From NCBI RefSeq assembly GCF_003590795.1, contig NZ_QYUL01000002.1, forward strand, positions 496,001 to 560,000: DNA of 64,000 nucleotides, in the 5' to 3' direction. The stretch comes from Azospirillum cavernae (GTDB lineage: Bacteria > Pseudomonadota > Alphaproteobacteria > Azospirillales > Azospirillaceae). Positions 45,900-54,233 of the stretch are shown here, piece after piece. The notes beneath the pieces were generated by a model. That model made no database searches, was not told the DNA's origin, and was given only the letters and a program-made list of their open reading frames with translations. A program made the translations under genes and the position numbers. Every line of letters starts with the position of its first letter. Within the stretch, counting starts at the first letter, position 1.

Positions 45900-46259
45900 A
45901 TGGACGCTGTTTTGGGATCGTCGCTGTCGGTGTTCGTCTTTTTGACGATCCTGGTCTTCGGCGGCTTCGGCGTGCTGACCGGCCAAACCCTGGCCGAAGG
46001 CTGGAAGCCGATCTCGGCGGTCTGGGCCTATTCCCTCCTGCTGGGGGTCGGCGACCGCTTCCTCGCCTGGGGCCTGGCGGGCGAAACCCTGCTCGCCCCC
46101 TGGGGCTTCATCGTCCACACCGCCGCCATCGCCGCCATAACCGCAACCACATACCGAATGGCCATCGCTCGCAAAATGGTCAACCAGTATCCGTGGATCT
46201 ATGAGCGGTTCGGACCCTTTCACTGGCGCGAGCGCGCCGGTGGCGGTTTGGCGGAATGA
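45900..46259 (+). CDS. small membrane protein linked to the liv transporter (DUF6867-like)
   Basis: 119 residues with three hydrophobic segments (about 8-28, 42-60, 66-90) and a C-terminal soluble tail with NQYPWIYERFGPFHWRER. It follows livF by 1 bp, so it is translated with the transporter. Similar small proteins accompany liv operons in Rhodospirillales; I believe they are named DUF6867, from memory. A transporter-assembly or modulatory role is only suggested by context. Confidence 0.75.
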   Translation: MDAVLGSSLSVFVFLTILVFGGFGVLTGQTLAEGWKPISAVWAYSLLLGVGDRFLAWGLAGETLLAPWGFIVHTAAIAAITATTYRMAIARKMVNQYPWIYERFGPFHWRERAGGGLAE

Positions 46260-46370
46260 CGCGCGCGATAGGGCTTGGCGAACGGCCTTGAGCGAATAGA
46301 ATAGACCATATGATCCGCCCCCTTCGCAAAACTGTCGCAGTGGCGACCGGGTGGATTGTGGTAAAAAGGA

Positions 46371-46411
46371 CATTGCCGGAGGGGACCCGGCGATGAAGGC
46401 CCGCAAGGGCC
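46371..46411 (+). promoter_or_regulatory. two hairpins in the leader of the binding-protein gene
   Basis: Hairpin 1 pairs CATTGCCGG (46371-46379) with CCGGCGATG (46387-46395). Hairpin 2 is GGCCC-GCAA-GGGCC (46398-46411), a GNRA-type tetraloop. They lie 50-90 nt before the start codon of the binding protein. They may stabilise the transcript or mark an attenuator; no U-tract follows. Confidence 0.35.
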
Positions 46412-46463
46412 GGGGGTATGTTGCAACAGGGACCTTCTCAACGAACAGGGAGCTAGCACACCC

Positions 46464-47564
46464 ATGAAATTCAAGCTGTCCCTTCTCGCCGCCGTGGCGG
46501 CGACCGCGCTCTCCGTGACGGCCGCCAAGGCCGACATCTCGGTGGCGACCGCTGGCCCGATCACCGGCCAATACGCCACCTTCGGCGAGCAGATGAAGAA
46601 GGGCATGGAACAGGCCGTGACCGACATCAACGCCGCTGGCGGCGTGCTCGGTCAGAAGCTGAAGCTGGAAGTCGGCGACGACGCCTGCGATCCCAAGCAG
46701 GCTGTGGCCGTCGCCAACCAGCTGGCCAAGGCCGGTGTGAAGTTCGTGGCCGGTCACTTCTGCTCGGGTTCTTCGATCCCGGCGAGCCAGGTCTACGCCG
46801 AAGAAGGCATCCTCCAGATCTCCCCGGCTTCGACCAACCCGAAGCTGACCGAGCAGGGCCTGAAGAACGTCTTCCGTGTTTGCGGTCGTGACGATCAACA
46901 GGGCATGATCGCCGGCAAGTATCTGCTGGACAAGTTCAAGGGCAAGAAGATCGCCATCCTTCACGACAAGTCGGCTTACGGCAAGGGTCTGGCCGACGAG
47001 ACGCAGAAGTCGCTGAACGCGGGCGGGCAGAAGGAAGCCATCTACGAAGCCTACACGGCGGGTGAGAAGGACTACTCCGCTCTGGTCTCCAAGCTGAAGG
47101 CGGCGGCGGTCGATGCGATCTACATCGGCGGCTACCACACCGAAGCGGGCCTGATCGCCCGTCAGATGAAGGACCAAGGCCTGACCGCCACCCTCATCTC
47201 GGGTGACGCGCTCGTGACCAACGAGTATTGGGCGATCACCGGCTCCGCCGGTGAGAACACCATGATGACCTTCGGTCCCGATCCGCGCGAGAAGCCGAGC
47301 GCCAAGGCGGTGGTCGAGAAGTTCCGCAAGGCGGGTTACGAGCCGGAAGGCTACACCCTGTACACCTACGCGGCCGTGCAGGTGTGGGCCGAGGCCGTCA
47401 AGACCGCCGGTTCGACCGACGTCGCCAAGGTTGCCGCCGTGCTGAACAAGACCACCTTTGACACCGTCAACGGCAAGGTCAGCTTCGACGCCAAGGGCGA
47501 CCTGACCACGCCGGACTATGTCTGGTACAAGTGGAGCAACGGCGCCTACGCTCAGGTCAAGTAA
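46464..47564 (+). CDS. livJ: branched-chain amino acid ABC transporter substrate-binding protein (LivJ/LivK-type)
   Basis: 366-residue periplasmic binding protein. Signal peptide MKFKLSLLAAVAATALSVTA, cleaved near AKA-DI (about 23). Type I fold features: VATAGPITGQYATFGEQMKK, NAAGGVLGQKLKLEVGDDAC, FVAGHFCSGSSIPASQVYAE (the SS/T ligand loop) and YNG-type hinge replaced by YTLYTYAAVQVWAEAV. It lies 204 bp after the membrane protein gene, with its own leader and terminator, so it can be made in excess. Codon use is more strongly biased than in neighbours, as expected of a highly expressed gene. Confidence 0.95.
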   Translation: MKFKLSLLAAVAATALSVTAAKADISVATAGPITGQYATFGEQMKKGMEQAVTDINAAGGVLGQKLKLEVGDDACDPKQAVAVANQLAKAGVKFVAGHFCSGSSIPASQVYAEEGILQISPASTNPKLTEQGLKNVFRVCGRDDQQGMIAGKYLLDKFKGKKIAILHDKSAYGKGLADETQKSLNAGGQKEAIYEAYTAGEKDYSALVSKLKAAAVDAIYIGGYHTEAGLIARQMKDQGLTATLISGDALVTNEYWAITGSAGENTMMTFGPDPREKPSAKAVVEKFRKAGYEPEGYTLYTYAAVQVWAEAVKTAGSTDVAKVAAVLNKTTFDTVNGKVSFDAKGDLTTPDYVWYKWSNGAYAQVK

Positions 47565-47596
47565 CCGCTTCTCACGGTTGTTTGGGTGAGACGAAA

Positions 47597-47628
47597 GGGT
47601 CCGGCAAGCGATTGCCGGACCCTTTTTT
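47597..47628 (+). terminator. intrinsic terminator of livJ
   Basis: GGGTCCGGCAA and its exact complement TTGCCGGACCC around a GCGA tetraloop (11-bp stem), followed by TTTTTT. Confidence 0.95.
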
Positions 47629-47651
47629 CGTTCGGCGTTTCATGCGCCGGG

Positions 47652-47900
47652 TTACGGAATGGGCCGGTTGACGCGGATGGCGTCGGCGCGGGCGATGGCG
47701 GCGAGCGCGGCGTCGTGCCCGCCCTGTTGGGCCAACAGGCGTTCGGAGCTTCGCAGAACGTCGCGCCAGAAGGCGGCGGCGCGCGGCTGGTCGCTGGCTG
47801 TCAACTCCACCCAATGAACGTGGCTGAGTCGGATGGCGCTCCCCCCCAGTTCCGAGACCAGGCGAGTCGCGAAGGCCAATGTGTCGAGGTCGGTGTCCAT
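47652..47900 (-). CDS. small hypothetical protein (82 aa)
   Basis: Unrecognised soluble, helical protein (DTDLDTLAFATRLVSELGG, then AAFWRDVLRSSERLLAQQGG). No signal peptide. The ATG at 47900 lacks a strong ribosome site. It converges on livJ after the terminator. Its codon pattern fits coding DNA, but no family is known to me. Confidence 0.5.
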   Translation of the reverse strand: MDTDLDTLAFATRLVSELGGSAIRLSHVHWVELTASDQPRAAAFWRDVLRSSERLLAQQGGHDAALAAIARADAIRVNRPIP

Positions 47901-48117
47901 AGACCGATGAACCCGCCCTGATGACGTTTATTCCACGGGCAAAGCGATCACAGGTGGCGTCGATTGGATTTGTTGCGGCGCTACCAGGGTTGGATTGTGG
48001 CGATGCCGTGGCAATTGACGGACGCGCGCCACGATGGGGATGTTTTGTGTTTCAATGGCGCTTGTCGGATCGCTCGGGATGGGCGGTCCAGGGTCGGGAT
48101 GGGTTTTGGAGAGCGAT

Positions 48118-48327
48118 ATGCGCCGAAAGCGCGAAGTTGTTGAAGGTCAAATCTACCGCAAGCTCGGCCCCAGCGGCGGTTTCTGGCAGGTCGTGGCGAT
48201 CCGCAAGGACGGCATGGGAACCCAGCATGCCCAGCTCAAACGCACCGACGATCCGAAGACGCTGAAAACCCTGTCGGTCATGGCGTTGCTCGACAACCAG
48301 CAATTCGAGATCGCGACGGAGGCCTAA
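48118..48327 (+). CDS. small conserved hypothetical protein (69 aa)
   Basis: MRRKREVVEGQIYRKLGPSG followed by FWQVVAIRKDGMGTQHAQLK: a small basic, beta-rich protein, SH3-like by pattern. GGAGAG lies 6 nt before ATG 48118; the longer in-frame start at 48034 has a poor context. It may bind nucleic acid, which is an inference from charge and size. Its stop overlaps the stop of the convergent hydrolase gene by 4 bp. Confidence 0.65.
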   Translation: MRRKREVVEGQIYRKLGPSGGFWQVVAIRKDGMGTQHAQLKRTDDPKTLKTLSVMALLDNQQFEIATEA

Positions 48328-49367
48328 GCCCGTCGCTGGTAGAGATCGACGCCGTCCGGCCCGTCGTGGCGCTCCAGCGCGCCGCGACGGATCAGGTGGT
48401 TGAGGTGGGCAATGGCCTCACCCATGGCGAACACCATCTGATGCGGGTCGAGCGGGCGCTTGAACAGGGTGCGCGTCACCATCGCGGCGGTTTGCGGGCT
48501 GGCGCATTGCAGGGTGATTTCCGCCAACCGCGCGCCATGATGGGCGTGCAACTCCGCCGCTCGGGCGTGCAGCCCGTAAAAGGGCAGGCCGTGCGAGGGC
48601 AGGACCAGGGTGTCCGGGGGCAGGGCGGACCACGCTTCCAAACTCGTCAGATAGTCGGTCAGCGGGTCGGCGTCCGGCTCGGTCGGCCAGACGCTGATGT
48701 TCGGGCTGATGCGCGGCAAAATTTGATCGCCGGGGATCAGCAGGCCGCGCGCCGCGTCGTGCAGACACACAGGCTCGGCGGTGTGGCCGCCGCCGCCGAT
48801 CACCCGCCACGTCGAGTCGCCAATCGTCAGATCATCGCCCGCCCGCAAGCGGGTCAACACCGCCGGAACGCTGGGCACGCCGCGCGGGTAAGCGCTTTTG
48901 CGGCCAAGCACGGCGGCCAGAACCTCGCCCTCCAGACCGCTGCGCTGGTAAAAGCGCTCGACCGCCCTGTCCATCGCCGGGCTGTTGCCAGCGGACAGCA
49001 TGCGGGCGAACAGCCATTCGGTGAGGGACGCGGCGAAGGACGCGCCGGTGCGCTCCACCAACCATCCCGCCAAGCCGATGTGATCGGGATGGAAATGGGT
49101 GGCGATGATCCGCTCCACCGGGCGGTTTTCCAGCGCGCCGGTGAACAGCCCCTCCCACGAGTCGCGGGTGCGGGCGTCGCCCAGGCCGGTGTCCACCAGC
49201 GTCCAGCCCCGCTCCCCGCCCTCCAGCGCCCAGACGTTGATGTGGTCCAACTGGAAAGGCAGGGCCAACCGGATCCACAGGACACCCGGCGCCACGGCGC
49301 GGGCGCAGCCCGGTTCCGGGGCGCTGTCGAAGGGATGGCGGAGCGCGGCATCGGGTGAAAGGGACAT
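48324..49367 (-). CDS. metallo-beta-lactamase fold hydrolase
   Basis: 347 residues. Zinc motif THFHPDHIGL (H91, H93, D95, H96), then a further His in GGGGHTAEPVCL, Asp in LIPGDQILP and His in LPSHGLPF. The C-terminal about 270-340 is a winged-helix-like region (AIAHLNHLIRRGAL), as in LACTB2-type enzymes, which suggests RNA, thioester or other ester hydrolysis. No signal peptide. The ATG at 49367 has a modest ribosome site. The exact substrate is unknown. Confidence 0.88.
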   Translation of the reverse strand: MSLSPDAALRHPFDSAPEPGCARAVAPGVLWIRLALPFQLDHINVWALEGGERGWTLVDTGLGDARTRDSWEGLFTGALENRPVERIIATHFHPDHIGLAGWLVERTGASFAASLTEWLFARMLSAGNSPAMDRAVERFYQRSGLEGEVLAAVLGRKSAYPRGVPSVPAVLTRLRAGDDLTIGDSTWRVIGGGGHTAEPVCLHDAARGLLIPGDQILPRISPNISVWPTEPDADPLTDYLTSLEAWSALPPDTLVLPSHGLPFYGLHARAAELHAHHGARLAEITLQCASPQTAAMVTRTLFKRPLDPHQMVFAMGEAIAHLNHLIRRGALERHDGPDGVDLYQRRA

Positions 49368-49637
49368 GGTGATCCGCTGGTTGGGTGGTTGATGGCGTTC
49401 CGACCATCGGAGGGGCGGATCATGGGCAAGAGCAAGCGTGCAAAAATGCAACAGAGTGACGGTTGTTGCAACGGCAAGAATTTGCGGTGGAACCCAGGGC
49501 GATCCGGTTGGTTACGGGATGGGCTGTCGTGAGGCGGTTCTGGGCTGGGGCGATGGCGTCCGTCCACTGCGGGCCGACAGGCCGATGGGGACTGAGGTGT
49601 TTTGCCTGGCTCCCCTGTCAACCTCGGAAGGATTAGA
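49368..49637. other. 270-bp divergent promoter region
   Basis: Lies between the divergent hydrolase and OmpA-like genes. Nothing beyond a plausible ribosome site (GGAAGG) at its right end could be assigned. Confidence 0.3.
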
Positions 49638-50663
49638 ATGATGATGCGACGTATTTTGTTTGGCGCCGCGCTTGCCGCTGCGCTGCCCTCCGTCGCCATG
49701 GCCGCGACCGAGGGCTTTTATGTGGGCGCCGGCGCTGGTGGGAATTGGACCCGCGACGCGGATCTCAGCAGCTACCCGACGGCGACGACGGGCTTGAAGG
49801 AGACGTTCAAGTCTGGCGGAATTGGCGATGTGTCGATTGGTTACGGAACCCCCACGGGGCTGCGCGCCGAGCTGGAATTCGCCTGGCGGTGGCGCAACGC
49901 GATCAAGGACACGGAGAGCGGCACGCCTGCGCTGCGTGGCCTGGGCGGCAAGACCAGTTCCATCGCCTTCATGGGCAACGGGCTGTATGACATCAAGACC
50001 GGCACGGCCTTCACCCCTTACCTCGGCCTTGGCGCGGGCGTCGCGCAGGTTCGCCAATCCCTGAACGGGGCGAGCGACAAGGATTGGGTGTTCGCCTATC
50101 AGGGCATCGTCGGCGCGTCCTACGCGGTGTCCGACGCGGTGGCGGTGACGCTGGATTACCGTTATTTCGCCACCCTCGACCCGGAATTCACGTTGGGGCC
50201 GGTGACGTCGAAGGGCGAATACCGAAATCACACGGTTCTGGCTGGTCTGCGTTACAGCTTTGGCGCGCCGCAACGCCCGATGACGGCGACGCCGGTCGCC
50301 ACCGCCCCCGCCCCGATGGCGCAAGCCCAATCGGAGTATCAGGTGTTCTTCGATTGGGACAAGGCGGCGATCACCCCGACCTCGGACAAGATCATCGGCG
50401 ACGCGGCGGCGGCGGCGGGCAAGGAGCGTCCGGTCAATATTCAGGTGATCGGCCACACCGACACCTCCGGGTCGCCCGCCTACAATCAACGCCTGTCGAT
50501 GCGCCGGGCCGAGGCGGTGAAGCGGGCCTTGATCGCGCGCGGAACCCCGGCGTCCCTGGTCTCGATCGAGGGCAAGGGCGAGTCCCAGTTGATGGTCTCC
50601 ACCGGGCCGAACGTGCGCGAGCCGTCGAACCGTCGCGCGCAGATCCTGATCCGCGTGCAGTGA
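49638..50663 (+). CDS. OmpA-family outer-membrane protein (beta-barrel plus OmpA_C peptidoglycan-binding domain)
   Basis: 341 residues. Signal peptide about 1-23 (RRILFGAALAAALPSVAMA, cleavage before ATEG). N-terminal beta-barrel about 25-215, beginning GFYVGAGAGGNW and ending in a strand HTVLAGLRYSF. A Pro/Ala linker (about 217-235) leads to the OmpA_C domain (about 237-341): VFFDWDKAAIT, IQVIGHTDTSGSPAYNQRLS and EPSNRRAQILI, with the conserved Asp and Arg that hold diaminopimelate. It anchors the outer membrane to peptidoglycan. GGAAGG precedes the start. Confidence 0.93.
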   Translation: MMMRRILFGAALAAALPSVAMAATEGFYVGAGAGGNWTRDADLSSYPTATTGLKETFKSGGIGDVSIGYGTPTGLRAELEFAWRWRNAIKDTESGTPALRGLGGKTSSIAFMGNGLYDIKTGTAFTPYLGLGAGVAQVRQSLNGASDKDWVFAYQGIVGASYAVSDAVAVTLDYRYFATLDPEFTLGPVTSKGEYRNHTVLAGLRYSFGAPQRPMTATPVATAPAPMAQAQSEYQVFFDWDKAAITPTSDKIIGDAAAAAGKERPVNIQVIGHTDTSGSPAYNQRLSMRRAEAVKRALIARGTPASLVSIEGKGESQLMVSTGPNVREPSNRRAQILIRVQ

Positions 50664-50859
50664 GGTTCTGACGGGAGGACGCCGCCACCGTTGGCTTCGC
50701 CGCGCCGGTCCTGTTTTGGGGATACGGCGCTGGAAAAGTCAGCGGCGCGGCGTCCTTTTGCCGTTTGTCGAATGGCCACACGCTAATGGGGTGGCGTGAA
50801 GCGTTGCGTCAGCGTATGACGATGGTGGTGCAACGCGCATTTTTGGTTCGGGACGTTTC

Positions 50860-51507
50860 ATGCAGGTTCTGATCGCCGACGATCATTCCATCGTCCGCAG
50901 CGGCTTGACCCATTTGGTTGGGGAATTGGATGAGCAGGCCACGGTGGTTGCCGCCACCAGCTTTGGTCAAGTCGGCGCCATTCTCGACCAGGGAACCAGT
51001 TTTGATCTGATCGTCATGGATCTGCGGATGCCCGGCCTTGGCGGTCTTGACGAGGTTGAGGCGCTGGTCAAGCGGGTGGCTCCGGTGCCGGTCGCCGTCT
51101 TTTCGATGATCGAGTCGCCTGATGAAATGCGCGCGGTGCTGTCGCGCGGGGTGCGCGCCTTCATCCCGAAATCGACCGACGACGTGTTGGTGGTCAACAT
51201 CCTGCGGCTGGTGATGGCCGGGGGATCCTATGTGCCGCCGGTTCTCGGCATGCCGGGGGGCGCCGCCGCCGCCACGGCGTCACGCGCCGCTCCCCCCAGC
51301 CTGTTCGACGGGTTGACCCGCCGCCAGTTGGAGGTGCTCGATCTGCTGACTCAGGGTTTGTCCAACCAGGACATTGGCGAGCGGCTGGGGCTGAACCTGT
51401 CCACGGTCAAAACGCATGTGACCGGCGTGTTGAAGGCGCTGGGCGTCGGCAGCCGCACGCAGGCGGTGCTGTTGGTCAAGGAAACGGGGCGCGACCGGCT
51501 GGTTTGA
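50860..51507 (+). CDS. NarL/LuxR-family response regulator
   Basis: 215 residues. The receiver is complete: ADD (6-8), phospho-Asp in LIVMDLRMPG (D54), Ser in VFSMIE and Lys in FIPKST (K104). The C-terminal LuxR HTH (about 148-210) has LTRRQLEVLDLLTQGLSNQDI and LNLSTVKTHVTGVLKALG. No kinase is adjacent, so the partner is unknown. Following its stop is a 13-bp triple tandem repeat. Confidence 0.9.
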   Translation: MQVLIADDHSIVRSGLTHLVGELDEQATVVAATSFGQVGAILDQGTSFDLIVMDLRMPGLGGLDEVEALVKRVAPVPVAVFSMIESPDEMRAVLSRGVRAFIPKSTDDVLVVNILRLVMAGGSYVPPVLGMPGGAAAATASRAAPPSLFDGLTRRQLEVLDLLTQGLSNQDIGERLGLNLSTVKTHVTGVLKALGVGSRTQAVLLVKETGRDRLV

Positions 51508-51518
51508 AAGCCGGAGAC

Positions 51519-51557
51519 ATCGGCCAGAACCATCGGCCAGAACCATCGGCTAGAACA
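51519..51557. repeat. 13-bp tandem repeat, three units
   Basis: ATCGGCCAGAACC at 51519-51531 and 51532-51544, then ATCGGCTAGAACA at 51545-51557. The third unit contains the TAG stop (minus strand) of the convergent PPC-like gene; in the other two the same position reads TGG. Confidence 0.9.
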
Positions 51558-52275
51558 GGGCGTTCATCAACGAGCCGCGCCCGCCATAGCTGCCGCTCGA
51601 CCCCAGCAGGCTGAGCGCGCTGCTGGCGGTGGAGGAACTGCCGCCGTTCAGCATGGCCGCCAGCCCTTGAAGCTTGGTGTTGCCGCCGAAGGGGTTGGAC
51701 CCTTGGGCCGGTTGTTTGGCGATGGTGTCGTAATCCTTGCTGTAGCTGCCCATGCGGAACTGCACGCCATAGCTTTTGGCGTCTTTCACCGGCACGTCCT
51801 TGTCACGGGCGACGCGCACCGTGTAGTCGCCCTTGTCCAGTTCCAACTCGCCCTTTTGCATTTTCTTGAAGGCGTCGTAGGCCGATCCGGAATCTTTGTT
51901 GCTGTCGGCGACGACTTTGCCCTGCCGGTCCATCAACTGCACGCGCACCCCGGCGTCGCCGACGGTGCCGATGGTGGCGTTGCCCTTGGCGACGACCGAG
52001 AATTTGTAAAAATCGGCGGGATCGTTCGAGGCCAGCGAACTGAAAACGTTCAGGCGGCTGTTGTCCTTGATGAGCGTGCCGATGTTGGTCGCGAAGGGGG
52101 CGGTGTTGGTCGCGGATTTGGCGACCGACTGTTCATACTCCTGCACCTTGCCCTTGGCGCCGGTGTCGGCGGTCCCCGACGCCTGTTGCTGCACGCGCTT
52201 GACCGCCGCGTCGATCGACTGCTGGAGGCTCTGCGCCATGCCGCCGATATCGCCGAAACTGGACAAACTGACCAT
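51550..52275 (-). CDS. PPC-like beta-sandwich protein of unknown function
   Basis: 241 residues. A helical N-terminus (VSLSSFGDIGGMAQSLQQSI, then KRVQQQ) leads into a central domain (about 90-180) resembling bacterial pre-peptidase C-terminal (PPC) sandwiches: DPADFYKFSVVAKGNATI, VRVQLMDRQGKVVADS, ELDKGDYTVRVAR. The C-terminus is Gly/Ser-rich, ending with small residues and a final Leu-Phe. There is no Sec signal, so if exported it uses another route. GGAGAG precedes ATG 52275. A CRP-like site lies 45 bp upstream. Confidence 0.7.
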   Translation of the reverse strand: MVSLSSFGDIGGMAQSLQQSIDAAVKRVQQQASGTADTGAKGKVQEYEQSVAKSATNTAPFATNIGTLIKDNSRLNVFSSLASNDPADFYKFSVVAKGNATIGTVGDAGVRVQLMDRQGKVVADSNKDSGSAYDAFKKMQKGELELDKGDYTVRVARDKDVPVKDAKSYGVQFRMGSYSKDYDTIAKQPAQGSNPFGGNTKLQGLAAMLNGGSSSTASSALSLLGSSGSYGGRGSLMNALF

Positions 52276-52319
52276 GACCGCTCTCCTCGCCTGCCCCCGG
52301 TTCGGCGTGTCCGCGCCGG

Positions 52320-52335
52320 AGTGATCCACATCACA
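52320..52335. promoter_or_regulatory. CRP-like palindrome upstream of the PPC-like gene
   Basis: AGTGATCCACATCACA matches the CRP consensus (TGTGATCTAGATCACA) at 13 of 16 positions; its GTGAT and ATCAC arms are exact complements around CCAC. It also resembles the FNR TTGAT-N4-ATCAA site with outer bases changed. It is centred about 52 bp before the start codon of the minus-strand gene and lies in the divergent region shared with the PfpI-family gene. Confidence 0.5.
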
Positions 52336-52558
52336 GGGAATGCAGGAAGCGGGCCAGAATGGTGAAGCCAGTGTTTGCAAGGATTCTGTCGGTTTGAACC
52401 AACGGTTGTTCCGGACCGCCCGGCAAGAATCTCAGGGCGACGGCAAGATTTTCCCGTTGCGAGTAGCCCATTGTTACCCACCCGTGCGGGGGCGGTGGGA
52501 TAGTCGCTCTGCCGGATGATCGGCTCCGCAATCCAATGCGCAGATACGGGAGGGTTCC

Positions 52559-53131
52559 ATGGCCGCGAAGAAGATCCTGATGATCGTTGGGGATTACGCC
52601 GAGGATTACGAGACGATGGTGCCGTTCCAGGCGCTCGCCATGGTCGGCCACACCGTCCACGCGGTGTGTCCGGGCAAGCACGCGGGCGACCGCATCGCCA
52701 CCGCCATCCATGATTTCGAAGGCGATCAGACCTACAGCGAAAAGCGCGGCCACAATTTCACCCTCAACGCCTCGTTCGAGTCGGTCAGCGCCGCTGGGTA
52801 CGACGGGCTGGTCATTCCCGGCGGGCGGGCGCCGGAGTATTTGCGGCTGAACGCCGACGTCATCGCGCTGGTCCAGGCCTTCTTCGCGCAAGACAAGCCG
52901 GTGGCGGCGGTTTGCCATGGCGCGCAGCTTCTCGCGGCGGCGGGCGTGCTGAAGGGTCGCCGGGTGTCGGCCTATCCGGCCTGCAAGCCGGAGGTCGAGT
53001 TGGCGGGCGGCGAGTACGCCGACATCCCGCTCGATTCCGCCGTGGCGGACGGTAAACTGGTGACGGCCCCGGCCTGGCCGGCGCACCCGGCGTGGCTGGC
53101 GCTGTTCCTCACGGCGCTGGACGCCGAATAA
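52559..53131 (+). CDS. DJ-1/PfpI family protein
   Basis: 190 residues of the class I amidotransferase-like fold. The nucleophile elbow [10 protein letters not shown] contains Cys119 and His120, as in PfpI/YhbO proteins; [14 protein letters not shown] supplies the oxyanion loop and an acidic residue is present near residue 15. Members act as proteases, deglycases or chaperones under stress; the exact activity is unresolved. A duplicated 12-bp unit (53132-53155) follows the stop directly. Confidence 0.9.
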   Translation: MAAKKILMIVGDYAEDYETMVPFQALAMVGHTVHAVCPGKHAGDRIATAIHDFEGDQTYSEKRGHNFTLNASFESVSAAGYDGLVIPGGRAPEYLRLNADVIALVQAFFAQDKPVAAVCHGAQLLAAAGVLKGRRVSAYPACKPEVELAGGEYADIPLDSAVADGKLVTAPAWPAHPAWLALFLTALDAE

Positions 53132-53155
53132 ACCAAAGGTCGGACCAAAGCCGGG
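53132..53155. repeat. 12-bp tandem duplication after the PfpI-family stop
   Basis: ACCAAAGGTCGG (53132-53143) and ACCAAAGCCGGG (53144-53155), 10 of 12 identical, beginning one base after the TAA stop codon. Confidence 0.7.
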
Positions 53156-53172
53156 ACGAAGGAGAGCGGCGC

Positions 53173-53508
53173 ATGTGCGAGATCTACGTCAAGGCTGATC
53201 CGATTCTCTACGAATGCCGGTCGCGCTCGGTGCGCATCCACGGGGTCGTGACCAGCATTCGCCTGGAGAATCTGTTCTGGGACGTGCTGGCCGACATCGC
53301 CGCGCGCGACGGCATGACGGTCAATCAATTGATCGCCAAGCTGTATGACGAGATCGTCGAGGCGCGCGGCGAGGTGCCGAATCTCGCCTCGTTCCTGCGG
53401 GTCAGTTGCATGCGCTACCTCACCCTGGTTCTGGGCAAGGAGGAGGCCGCACCCGCCCCTCGCCCGGTTTTGCGGCGGGAGGCGGAGGTGGTGGCGTTGC
53501 GGCCTTAA
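53173..53508 (+). CDS. ribbon-helix-helix domain protein (RHH_4 type)
   Basis: 111 residues. RSRSVRIHGVVTSIRLENLF holds the DNA-binding beta strand, followed by two helices, FWDVLADIAARDGMTVNQLI and FLRVSCMRYL. RHH_4 proteins are small conserved proteins in alphaproteobacteria, presumed transcription factors. GGAGAGCGG precedes ATG 53173. It lies 41 bp after the PfpI-family gene and could be in the same transcript. The stop sits in an inverted repeat TAACCC/GGGTTA (53507-53522) shared with the end of apt. Confidence 0.85.
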   Translation: MCEIYVKADPILYECRSRSVRIHGVVTSIRLENLFWDVLADIAARDGMTVNQLIAKLYDEIVEARGEVPNLASFLRVSCMRYLTLVLGKEEAAPAPRPVLRREAEVVALRP

Positions 53509-53519
53509 CCCAAACAGGG

Positions 53520-54035
53520 TTACTCGTCGTAGGCCATCAGCGAGACGCTGGGGACGTCCAGCTTGTCGCGCCCGTTCAGGAAGGTCAGTTCCACCAGGAA
53601 GGCGGCGGCGCGGACGTCGGCGCCGACCTGACGCAGCAGGCTGATCGCGGCGGCCATCGTGCCGCCGGTCGCCAGAAGATCGTCCAGCATCACCACGCGC
53701 TGCCCCGGCGTCACCGCGTCGGCCTGCACCTCGATGGTGTCGGTGCCATATTCCAGATCATAGGAATGCTTCACCTTGTCGCCCGGCAGCTTGCCGTGCT
53801 TGCGCACCATGACGAAGCCGATGCCCAGCGCCAGGGCCAGCGGCGCGGCGACCAGGAAGCCGCGCGACTCGATGCCGACCAGCAGATCGGGCTTGTGCGG
53901 GCGGATCGCCTCGGCCAGTTGGTCGATGGCGGCTTTCCAGGCCGGACCATGGGCCAGCAGCGGCGACACGTCGTAAAACAGGATGCCCGGCTTCGGGAAA
54001 TCCGGGATGCCGCGAATGTGGGTTTTCAAATCCAT
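53520..54035 (-). CDS. apt: adenine phosphoribosyltransferase
   Basis: Converts adenine and PRPP to AMP in purine salvage. 171 residues, close to family length. [20 protein letters not shown] at the N-terminus, [22 protein letters not shown] and the PRPP loop [14 protein letters not shown] are all present. The ATG at 54035 is preferred; a TTG six codons earlier is possible. Transcribed convergently with the RHH gene. Confidence 0.95.
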   Translation of the reverse strand: MDLKTHIRGIPDFPKPGILFYDVSPLLAHGPAWKAAIDQLAEAIRPHKPDLLVGIESRGFLVAAPLALALGIGFVMVRKHGKLPGDKVKHSYDLEYGTDTIEVQADAVTPGQRVVMLDDLLATGGTMAAAISLLRQVGADVRAAAFLVELTFLNGRDKLDVPSVSLMAYDE

Positions 54036-54233
54036 GGGGAAAGGTCCGTCCAAGAGCGTGGCGCGACGCCGACCAACGACGCACTCTATCGGGCGGGATG
54101 AACGCGCGCAAACAGGCGTTGCGCCGCAGGGGGTGGGGCGCAGCCATCGGGCCTATGCATGCGCTGCGGGGTTGACCCGCCGCGTCCGCATCGCCACCGT
54201 CTAGCCCGCAAGTGTGACACAGGGGCGGAGCGG

